Of a DNA stretch of 64,000 nucleotides, positions 50,801-62,800 are shown piece by piece (position 1 is the stretch's first letter; each line of letters begins with the position of its first letter). The DNA comes from Steromphala cineraria. Lineage: Eukaryota > Mollusca > Gastropoda > Trochida > Trochidae. The DNA is taken from NCBI GenBank assembly GCA_916613615.1, contig OU744734.1, positions 32,682,301 through 32,746,300 on the forward strand, written 5' to 3'. Both the position numbers and the translations under genes were made by a program. The notes below the pieces were generated by a model. The model ran no database searches and was not told the origin of the DNA. It saw only the letters and a list, made by a program, of their open reading frames with translations.

Positions 50801-53800
50801 TGAAAGGTCTCATCACAAGGGATCCATATGTCAAGTATCAAAGAGCTAGCTCTTACCAATCAAAAGTTATGACCAAGGTTAAAGTTTTTGTGGACAAACG
50901 GACAGACGGAGGTCAAGGTCACAAGGTCCAATGTCATGGTGTCATCTGAAAGGTCTCATCACAAGGGATACACATGTCAAGTATCAAAGACCTAGCACTG
51001 ACAGTATAGAAACTATAGCCAAGGTTAAAGTTTTCGGAAAATGCTCGCTGTGTCAAGGTCAAGGTCACAAGGTCAAATGTCATGGTGTCATCTGAAAGGT
51101 CTCATCACAAGGGATCCATATGTCAAGTATCAAAGACCTAGCTCTGACCAATCAAAAGTTATGACCAAGGTTAAAGTTTTTGTGGACATATGCAAACGGA
51201 CAGACGGACGGACAAGTGAAAAACAATATACCCCCGGAATCTCCGATTCGGGGGCATAAAAACAGCTGACAATTTTGACCTGACTTTTAAGACACTGGTT
51301 TATTATAAATGAAATTAGTTAAATATTGGCCATTAAGCAAGAGTTTAAAGCACAAAACATGTACAGCTATCAGGACTGTAATGTAGGAATACAGTGGCAA
51401 ATTAAGGGGAGAGCTATGTGACGGACCTAGCTTCAACCACTGTGCATGAGAGAACACTGTCAGCTCTACACTGTAGATAACAGAGAGGTGCACCATGAGA
51501 AGCAGACTAGTACAGAGACTACATGCACATCATCCATGTTACATGGATACATCCGCTCACCTCAATTCTTGTCACTTTTATATACAACTACATCACTCAT
51601 CCTAACTTTCACAGAGGCTGCGACAGCGTTGAGCAAATTGTTTCCTTGCTAGTATATAATTTGAAACTTGGAATAAGCCTGGAATAATGCTTGGATACAA
51701 ATGATATAAGATCTTAAATTAGTGAAGAAAAATACTTTTTGAAATATTTTCATAAAGGTTTGTTAATCTTGTATTTTTCATTTGACATAATAATTAATAT
51801 AAATCAAAACATGCTCAAAACCTTCAATTTATAGATCATGTTTGCATATTTTTGTTTGGATTTACCACTTCAAAATTGACAATGCTTAGAATAAATATTT
51901 CATAAAGTAGAGCTTGGTGCAAACAAATTTCCAGGACTAGCTAAGATTTCTTACATAACTAGTTAGTTCTTTTGTCTGAGGCAGAGACATCACTTTGAAC
52001 CTGCCATGGAGAACCAATAACTAAACTAAAGCTGTCCCAGAATATTCTTGTAACAGCGAGTTAAGGGTTAAATTTTCTAGACCAAAGGTCAGGAATGTAG
52101 AATTCTTTATGAAGAAAGTTATTGTCTCCGGCTGGCTGCTTTGTCATGTTTCAAACATTTAATTTGAATATTTTTCTTATTACAGCTTAAAACTAGAATT
52201 CTCCCAAAAGCTTGAATGTACTTTCCATACATAAAACATAAAACACATAAGAAATATAGAAATTCAGTTAGAAGCCTTTTTCATTAACACTTAGTATTTG
52301 TAAACATTTTGATACTTGGCTGAAACTGATATGGCTTGAAATGCATGAAAACATTTCATTGATTTAACACCTTAACAGTTATGAAATGGTATTAGAGATA
52401 ACTGAATCAACTGATGTGAGTTTGAATCGAAAATCAACCTTTCAAACACTAGTGATAATCAAGACATCTTTCGACAGCTCCAAATAAAACTTTTGAATCA
52501 TTATTAAAACAGATTCAAGGTAAAATGTATTACATAAGATAACAAAGTTATCTAAGAAAAAAATTCTTACAGATAATTTAAAAAAATTTAAACCTCATGA
52601 ATTGTGTTTTTGACCTGGAAAAGGATGACATGTGACATACATCACGGCATACATATTTTACCAAGCAAGCTCAGTACACCCGTTTCATCACTGATGACAT
52701 TTTGGGTCCACTTCATACAGACTAATTACAATTTAACTACAATTGGCTTAGAGGACTGGTCATCAGAAATATCCGGACAGTCAGCTGAGGGTTCAAAAAG
52801 TGTCCAAAACGTGACCCAACCCTAGCCAAAACAGCAACGTCTTAAAGGGGCAGTAGCACGTTTTTTGATAATTTTATATTTTAAAATGTTCAGTGATAAT
52901 TGTAAGTTAATATTAAATGTATTATTTTGACAGTGTCAAAAATGTCATTACACAAGTAAATCATCCACAGTCGGAGGACAAAGTATGAAGATTCACATGA
53001 AATACATAGGCCGCCATTTTTGTGTGAACACCTTTAATTCATTTTCTGTAAGAAAAAGGAATCGCATGGCTAAACTTTATGTTAAATATTTGAATTATTA
53101 CTGCTCCATTTAGTGTAAATACATTGTCTTTCAATTGGAACCATTAATTTTCATTTTCCTGACATCACCTCATATTCCCCCTAAAAACGTGCTACTGCCC
53201 CTTTAAAGGGACAGAGCTAATCAAATATTTTTGTGGAAACTTAATTCAAGGCGACATTGAGTTAATACAGATAGTTATATTGGTACATGATTACGATATT
53301 ATCCAGCAGCAGAATAACCCTAACACTTTTTTTATATTCTAATTTCAATGAAAAGTAAATTTGAGTCTTTTTAATCGACATTTTCCTTAAATAAACAAAA
53401 TGTTGGACGTAAAATGGATAGGGGTATAGTCTCTCCCTCCCTCCCTCCCCTCCTCTGCCTGGCCTGGGTCTGTGTGTAACACTACCCCTCCCATCTGTTA
53501 ACTTCAACCCTTTCAAAACAATTTGTAAAACGCTAATCATCTCTTCCACAGTTTTGTGTTAGTAAAGGAGGAACTTGTTTCAAAACAAAGCTCATAATGT
53601 GATAAGACGCTCTAACATTTCGGTGTTTCCTCACATTACCAGAGTTATCTTCATTGCTTGTGTACCTCAACAAGTTTGGTTATTCTTCAAACATGCTAAA
53701 ACAATTATCAGTGTTAAACAGATATATATCCTTGTCTTGATTATGTATCAAAGTCTATTTTCTCAAACAAAGTTTATATTGTTGTTGACCAAAGTTTCAT

Positions 53801-56800
53801 GTTTTATCAAAAATCTTTATTAACAGCCAAGCATTGTTCAAACTTGAATAAATGGCCAATCTTATCACCAACACTGATGACTTATTGTTTCTCTTATCAG
53901 TTTAACAACATGAAATAGCAAATTATGCCATATCCCTAACAAAAATGCAGGAAATATAAAGAGAAAGCAAATTCACCTAATCACAATAAAAGCTTATTTT
54001 CTCAAAATAATAGTTCAATTGAAGTCACGGAAATTACCATTTACAATGCGTACATGCGTATGAAATTTATTTTTTCAAAGAATGAATTTATAAAGTATTG
54101 AATATATATATCTACCTTTCTTGTACGATTCTTCATAAATATTTCATCATCATCATCATAACTGCCCATTCTGATAGAGTAGGTATCCGGAGGTACAAGT
54201 GAGAGAAACTGCTGTATGATTGAGTGTACTCACACGCCTGGCGAGCTCTACACTACACAACACTACACTAGCGCACTGTCAGTCAGTGTTCTCTGCTTGT
54301 ACATAGCTTGTACATAGCGAGTAATCAGCCTGTCGGTCCGTCAGTCAGGGCAATCTGTCCACGTACATTGCAACAACACACTCCCACTCAACACTATCTC
54401 ACAAACTTAACTCTGTATCTAACAACTTCAACAGCACAGCATAAATTCACTCTAATCTTGCAGAGCTCTGTTGAAAATGTCAAGTGTACTCAAGAATCAA
54501 TGCTGTCACCGCATCAAACAAATCCCTAAGACTTGTCACCACATCTAATCAAACAACATGATAATTTTCCAACATGAAACATGAAACATGTAAAGAATAT
54601 TGCTCATATGGTGGCAGATTGACTCCTGGCTGACTCTAGAAGGACAGAGAGAGAAGTGTCACTGTAGCAGTAGAGAGCAGAGAAGATCAACGTAACCCGA
54701 GCCAGTCCAACACTAATGTTATTACTTGCCCTCAGCCTCATGCAGTCAAGAGTCAGTCACAGAGGAGTGTCACGTAATCTTCTTCAGAAGTTGTCTGACA
54801 CTGAGCTAGTCGCCTGTTGGCACCTGACATTCATCCACCTGCAATCTCTCTCACCTGCCGGTCCCGCCCACCCCTCACCTTCATTACCTGAGTACACACA
54901 GTCACATGCAGCACAGACTACACTCACAGATAACATCAGGCCAGCCCTGGTGTTTTATACCAATAACTCAAACCATTCTGGTATTTTATACTGATAACTC
55001 AAACCTTTCTTGAGTTTTATACTAATAACTCAAACCATTCTGGTGTTTTATACTAATAACTCAAACCTTTCTGGTGTTTTTTCTGATAACTCAAACCTTT
55101 CTGGTGTTTTATACTAATAACTCAAACCTTTCTGGTGTTTTATACTAATAACTCAAACCTTTCTGGTGTTTTATACTGATAACTCAAACCTTTCTGGTGT
55201 TTTATACTGATAACTCAAACCTTTCTGGTGTTTTAAGCTCAAACCTTTCTGGTGTTTTATACTAATAACTCAAACCTTTCTGGTGTTTTATGCTCAATCC
55301 TTTCTGGTGTTAAATACACAAATGTTTTTGGTGTTTGATACACTCAAACCTTTCTGGCGTTTTATACACAAGCCTTTCTGGTTTTTTATACGAAACCTTT
55401 CTGGTGTTTTAAACTAATAACTCTAACCTTTCTGGTGTTTTATACTCAAACCTTTCTGGTGTTTTATACTCAAACCTTTCTGGTGTTTTATACTCAAACC
55501 TTTCTGGTGTTTTATGCTCAAACCTTTCTGGTGTTTTATACTCAAACCTTTCTGGTGTTTTATGCTCAAACCTTTCTGGTGTTTTATACTAATGACTTAA
55601 ACCTTTCTGGTGTTTTATGCTCAAACCTTTCTGGTGTTTTATGCTCAAACCTTTCTGGTGTTTTATGCTCAAACCTTTCTGATGTTTTATACTCAAACCT
55701 TTCTGGTGTTTTATGCTCAAACCTTTCTGGTGTTTTATGCTCAAACCTTTCTGGTGTTTTATACTCAAAACTTTCTGGTGTTTTAAACACAAACCTTCCT
55801 GGTGTTTTATACACAAACCTTTCTGGTGTTTTATACTCAAACCTTTCTGATGTTTTACACACAAGCCTTTCTGGTGTTTTATACACAAGCCTTTCTTGTG
55901 TTTTATGCTCAAACCTTTCTTGTGTTTTATGCTCAAACTTTCTTGAGTTTTATACTAATAACTCAAACCTTTCTGGTGTTTAATTTGCAAACCTTTCTGG
56001 TGTTTTATACTCAAACCTTTCTGGTGTTTTATACTCAAACCTTTCTGGTGTTTTATACTCAAACCTTTTTGATGTTTTATACTCAAACCTCTCTGATGTT
56101 TTATACTCAAACCTTTCTGATGTTTTATACTCAAACCTTTCTGATGTTTTATACTCAAACCTTTCTGATGTTTTATACTCAAACCTTTCTGATGTTTTAT
56201 GCTAAAACCTTTGATGTTTTATGCTCAAACATTTCTGATGTTTTATACTCAAACCTTTCTGATGTTTTATACTCAAACCTTTCTGATGTTTTATACTCAA
56301 ACCTTTCTTGAGTTTTATACTAATAACTCAAACCTTTCTGGTGTTTTATACTAATAACTCAAACCTTTCTGGTGTTTAATTTGCAAACATTTCTGTTTTT
56401 TTATACTCAAACCTTTCTGATGTTTTATACTCAAACCTTTCTTGAGTTTTATACTAATAACTCAAACCTTTCTGGTGTTTTATACTAATAACTCAAACCT
56501 TTCTGTTGTTTAATTTGCAAACATTTCTGTTTTTTTATACTCAAACCTTTCTGATGTTTTATACTCAAACCTTTCTGATGTTTTATACTAAATTGTCTCA
56601 AAAATTTCTGAAGTTATATGCTCAAACATTTCCTAGTTGTTGCAGAAATACTTAAGAAATGGGATAAATGAAAGGTCCTGTTAAGGTAAAAAGACTGAAA
56701 AGAATGTCGTGTCTTGAGTAAGGAGCAGTGAGATGCATCTACAATAGCAAGAAGAAGGCAGTCAAGTGTGTCCCCCACAACTTACTTTAGACTGTGCTTG

Positions 56801-59800
56801 AAAAGACTGTACTTGATGACATAACAAACTTCCTTATCACATGTTTTTTTATTGAAAAAAGTTGATTATTTTCAAAGTCTTGTGATAACTATGTTAAATG
56901 TTAAGGATTGGTTCACATTTTAAAATTTATAACACTTTTAAAAATCATTATTATCAAGCAGAACATAAAGCATTATTCTAGAGAATAAGTAAACTGAATT
57001 CATAGTCAATAGTTTGATTAACTAGAAATCTGGATACATACTTGCTAACAGTGTAGAGCTTTGTTCATAATTAGCAGAGCACATACACAGTCATGAACCT
57101 TACCCACTTTTCATTGCCCCAGATTGAGACACGACAATATTCAGAATTCAGATTAAGTATTTCAAGAATAGACTAAAATTTAGTCTATGAAATATATTAT
57201 TTTTGAAATAATTACATGCTTTTCAAAAAATTTATTTCTTGGTCTCCTCATTTCATTGTAAATTGCTGTAGCCTAGACTTGCTGAAGGAGAACCTAGACT
57301 GTATTAAAGGCTCCTTTTTATTTACAGTCCTGAAGCTGGACTATTTCAAGGACTGTGGTTATACATATCAGACTGTCCCCAAAACAGTATATTTGAAGCA
57401 GGAATGTCTGTGTCTAAAGCACCTTACTCCCTGTGTGAGCCAGTGCTGATCGCTGCAAGGGTAGGAGTGAGTGTTGCCACCTGTAGACTGGGGACTGGAC
57501 GACACTCACTTCATCTACAACCACTAGTCTGCTGTCTAGTGACAAATCTCTTATCTCTAAAGCAAAAAAATAGGTAAAAAACGCTTCTTAAGTCTAAAAA
57601 ATGTTGGCAGGTCTAGTTGCCTCAGCTGTATTGAAATTGAGTACTGGGCAGGACTCCTTTTTATTCTATTTCAAGTAAAAAAATAGAATAAAAATATTAG
57701 TCATGAACTCTTTTTTTCAGGGACCATATGTTTGTCAATCTGGTGCCCTAGACCTGTCTTGGGAGCTATAACAGCTTGCACCTCAAAATTTATACCAAAT
57801 GTTGTAATATTCAAGAAATGACAAATACCTTTGACTTATATTGTAAAATGAAAAAATAGTTGGATCTTTCAATGAAAATACACCAGTTTGAAATGGTTTT
57901 CTTTCTTCCTTTATAACTAACTTGAAGCAGCTGAGAGATGCAAGGCGTGTGAGATGTGTTTTATCCTTCAGGACATCTCAATCAACAGCAAGGGACATCA
58001 GAGTTCTCACTCAAATACAGGCATTACAAATCTCATCTAGACCAATAAATGTAACACTAAAATAACATGATACGAATAAAAAAAAAAATAATTTTTGGGT
58101 ATAAGTTATCAACTACTGAAATGTTTAGTATCATTAAACATTATAACCAATTTGTTTGTCACTCAGCAACAATTATCTCCCATAGTAGATTTTAAATGAA
58201 TTTAACAGATAACATTCAATTAAATATTTTTCGCTAAATCTAATATTGTCCTTGTTGACTTTTAAAATGGGGAAATCGGAAAGACATTCTTCTTGCAGAG
58301 TTGAAAGTATTCTAGGGAGGGCAAGCATGACTTCCTGCCCACACTTGACTCTGTGTAGCAATTGACTCCTGTTGGTGGTAAGCATGTTCACTACAGCTCA
58401 GGACTGTATCAGTACATGTATACAGGCAGACTTGCATACCCTGTACACTCTATCGCTTCCCACCTAACTAAGACCCGTAACTGCCAGGCCTTGCATAATT
58501 AGCCAACACTATCTGTTATTTGTGCTTACACGCTTCCTCTTCTCCTTAAGCAGCAGATTGAATGAGAGGATGGAGAGAAGAGATAAACAATTACACATCA
58601 TTCAATATCCTGCCTTGCAAGTGAACTGCAGCAGAGTTTACTCTCACCTGTCAGCTGAACAAACCATAATGGGCTTGAAAATCACAGAACCTTAAGTTAA
58701 ATTAGCATGTTGGGTTAATAAAAGGGTCTCATATTGTTACTGTTACCAATTCACTTGAATTGCAAGAAAATCTCTTTAAATCCATTAAAGGATTTCATAT
58801 CATGTCTGCTTCTTCTAAATCCAGATACCAATAAACTGATCTCAATTCAATGGATTAAATACTGGCCGAGGCATTAAAATGATATCTTTTAGCACAAGTC
58901 CATATCTTTAAATGAAATTACACAATTGACCATGTTCTGTATAGGTAACAAAATATGTAGTATCATGTTGTATCAAAACCTGTAGGATTGAAAACATTCT
59001 TATCATAATGCAAACAACTGTTACAGTATATCAGAATAGGTAAACTAATTATTTTAACTACAAAATCCTAATGACCATCTGTTTACAAGAACATTAACTA
59101 TACTGCTAAACAATAGCATCATGACATTTTAATATCAAACAAATATTTGCAACGCAGCAACATTAAGATACTACCTAAATTAGAAGCTTAACAAGAATGT
59201 TGTCAGATAATGTTTTTCTTTGAGTAAATGAGTAAATGAGTTAAAGTTTAATGCCATTTGGGCCATCAATACTTCAGCCAAAAAAAAATTGTTTTTCTTT
59301 AAAGTTATGGATTCTCTTCAGGGTTCAAAATAACAACTTGTCTCCAGTAGCTAAATGGCTAGTGAAAAACAAGCTGGGCTAGGAAAATGAAGTGAATGGT
59401 AGTCCGATGGACTAGTTGAAGCCAAAGAAGATACATGTATGTAACGTAGATGTATTTGGCTAGTTGGATTGTGTTTGGGTTAGTAAGCTCAGGAATGCAC
59501 TAGTCTGAATAGCTAGTAAGGCAAATGGACTAATTTCAACTTCTGCTCCTACTGGTATGTAGAACCTATTAATGCTATAGTAGTATACATGAACAGTCAA
59601 CACCAACCAAGCCTTCAGTTATCATAAGTTGCAGTGCTTTAAACATACAAATCCTTTTCAATCACAAAAACAATAAAATTGGTGTAGTCCCAGTTTTAAT
59701 GAAAAGTTCAGAGTAAATGTCGTTAGTTTCAGTCTGAGTCATCCTGTACAAGGTCTACAGTAAATGTACCAAAGAAATTGGTCAACAAAGCAAACACTTA

Positions 59801-62800
59801 AAAATAAAACAGCCCTAAAGCCACAGGATAGCAATTAACCTGTGATATCGAGGTAGTCAGATTTGGTACGGTGGGGCTGAGGTATTTCATTTCAATGACA
59901 CACATACATAGAAATAGATACCCTTACAAGAATTAACATCTATTCTATACAGAAAGCAGTAGTTCCTTCTATTGATATGACTGAATAGATGCCATAACTA
60001 AACATTGTTGGGTTTTTTTTTAATTCAATCTTTGCTAGGTTGGTGATTATTGCAAAGTTTTGAAACTAAGGTTTTCAATGAATAATTAAGCTATGAGTGC
60101 ATAGAGGCAATGAATGCCCCCTTTGGTGACACAGTATACAGAAAGGGAATAACTCTGAAGTGCATTCTAACACACACCTGATGTGGATTGAGGTACTGAT
60201 TAGGAAAGATATTTGTCTTTTATCTTCGTGGTACCCAATTTTAGCCATTTTGGGTTGAATTCATAACAATAATATCAAAATTTTGATTAACTTCTCAGAA
60301 GATTTAGGGGAAATTTGTTCTGCTATAACACCTAAAATTTTAAAAGATTTAAGATATAGACAACTTGTATTATTGTAGTTGTACTATCATAGAATCATCC
60401 AAAGTTTCCTCCTCATTTGATCACCTACACACAATACTGAATACAGTACCATAACTGTCACTGCCCTTTCAATGAATATGTCTGTCTATTTGTAGGCTAG
60501 GAGTATAGAGTAAGCGGAGTGTGAGAGGCACACAGTAGGTGAAGATAAGGAAGCTGAGGTGGGTAGAGACAGCGCCACGCTCTGTTGAGCTTGTGTTCAC
60601 CAGCAACCTGAGCCTCCCTCCACCTTTGTACAAGCTGCCTTTCAACTACAGAAAACTGTGTCACTTTTCTACTGAGTCACCTTCACCACTTCTGTTCACA
60701 CTTATCTGAAAACCTTATTCAGGAGAAAGAGAAACTTTAACTAAAACAGGCAAATAAACATATAAAAGAGTTTATTGCTTTCTGTATTTACATTTTGGAA
60801 TATTTAGATGATATGTCATCAAAATATGAATTCTTTTATACTTATAGCCTTTGCTAAAAATCCTGAAAGCATGAAAGAGTATATTATCACTCTTTTCATC
60901 TGATTAAATCATCATTATCAAATTGAGTTATTGCTAACAATAAGAGTAGAATCAAATGAATGTCAAGGTCAGATTCTCTTGCACTCAGTGTACCCTTCAA
61001 ACTTCCATACATAACAAATGTCACTAAATTGGATGCATAATCAAATGATAAAAGCATAAATGAAAACACTTTGGATGTTCCCTCTTTTTTGTTCAATTTT
61101 CCCTCATAACTGTGTATTAGTATAAATAAAGTGAGTTCCTGAAAGTACAGCCCGCTGCTTGAGAGGGAATGCTCTGTTTGTGTAAGAGTTAATCAGGGTG
61201 TGTCAATAGTCAAGTATGTCAGGTATGTGAGATTGATGTGGGTTCTTGTTGATGTTGCTCATACAAATCACTCTAGCTCAGTCATGTGCATCTTCTTCAA
61301 ATCACATGTTTATACTTTACAACTTTCCAGCATTCCACAACAAATTAGAAAATCAATAGAGAACCGTATGATTTGCATTTAAGTCAAAAGATATATTTTC
61401 CTGACTAATATCTTCCAAGCTTCCAAAAATGAGTTATTACATGGATTTGGACAAAACAACCAGTTTGTAATTCTTAGAGAATGATTAATTACTGTCATGT
61501 CCAGTATGTCGGATTATCTGTTGTTGAAGGTTTTGGAGGAATAATAATGATTCAACAGATTTTTGGATAGACCAAGTGAGTTGTCGATACTTTGATATTG
61601 ATGGTCAGCATGGTCACATCCTTAACATGGACATCCATATCATTATACAATGCATTTCCTGAAGGAAATTTGAAGTTTTATGAAACAATTGAATAATCAA
61701 ATAAATTGTAAATGAATTTTTCGCTTAAATGAATCGCTTTATTTTAAGCTGTACTCTTTTAGTACTTTCAATAGCATCGTAATAGGTCATCTCTGTGATA
61801 GTACACTATCAAACGGGAACATGAAGACACTATCGATGCATCAATAGTTATGATCACAATCAATAGTTTTGATAGTTTCATGTTTCCTGAATTTATATTT
61901 GTATTATGATTTACACACGTATTTCATCCAAATTGATCTGAAGTTTTAAAATGGCTTTAGATAAGGAGAGTGGTTCAGAATAATGCACACCAGTCCATAT
62001 GGTTATAAATGTTGTTACATCAAAGAGCATTCACTCCCAACAGAAGCGGATCAAGTCATGAAATGTTGATACAACCTCTGTTCTATTACGCCAAAATCCA
62101 TGGGTTCCGGCAGTTTCTCCTGGCAGAACAAAATTGCACAAAAATCCATTTGAACTTCCTTATCTAATGACAACGCTTCTCTTATCGAAAGGGTTGTTTA
62201 TATCACAATGCTTTTGCCATGATTCAGTAGCCAAAATGATGATTTAAGGACAGCGTCACTGATTGCACAACTAACTTTGTTTGCCTCCAATCAGGCATCT
62301 CCCATTCTAGCCCACAAAATCGGCGTAATAGAACAGAGGCTGTATCAACATATCATGACTTGATCTGCCTCTATGGGGAAAGAATGATCAAACAGATGAT
62401 TCTTATAAAAAATTTAGAATACATAGTTGATATAAGTTCTTGTTTGGATTCTTTTCAAAACAATAGCAATAGTTGCAATATTCTGCTGCAGTTATGTGAA
62501 GTCTCATTCCAGCTCTCCCCTGTGTTATTTGTAACATGAATAGAATCCTTGCTTAAATTTGAAAAACCTTGAAATGAGCAAGCTGAAGTTCAACAATCCA
62601 ATGCTCACCTTCCCCAAACCACAATGTTTATATATTTGCTTATTCTAACAGATATATAAAATACATGGTACACAGTGTTTTCTACTTCCTCTATACTACT
62701 TCCACGGAGAGATGAGAAACCACTTCACAGTTGGTCACAATGCAACACGTACGCAGCTAAGTTAGTTGGTAAACTATTGAAACTATTAGATAAAATATTC

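Larger units (their letters stand above)
42377..54115. other. Intron 1, 3' part
   Basis: No further coding exon is supportable. The 142-codon plus-strand frame at 47,554 has no family signal. Recognisable content is limited to the MITE and pearl/HINE-like pieces listed separately. Confidence 0.5.

Noticed and set aside
55435..56311. Long plus- and minus-strand frames with octapeptide repeats
   Set aside because: Produced by a minisatellite whose unit is a multiple of three. All frames stay open and there is no start or splice support.
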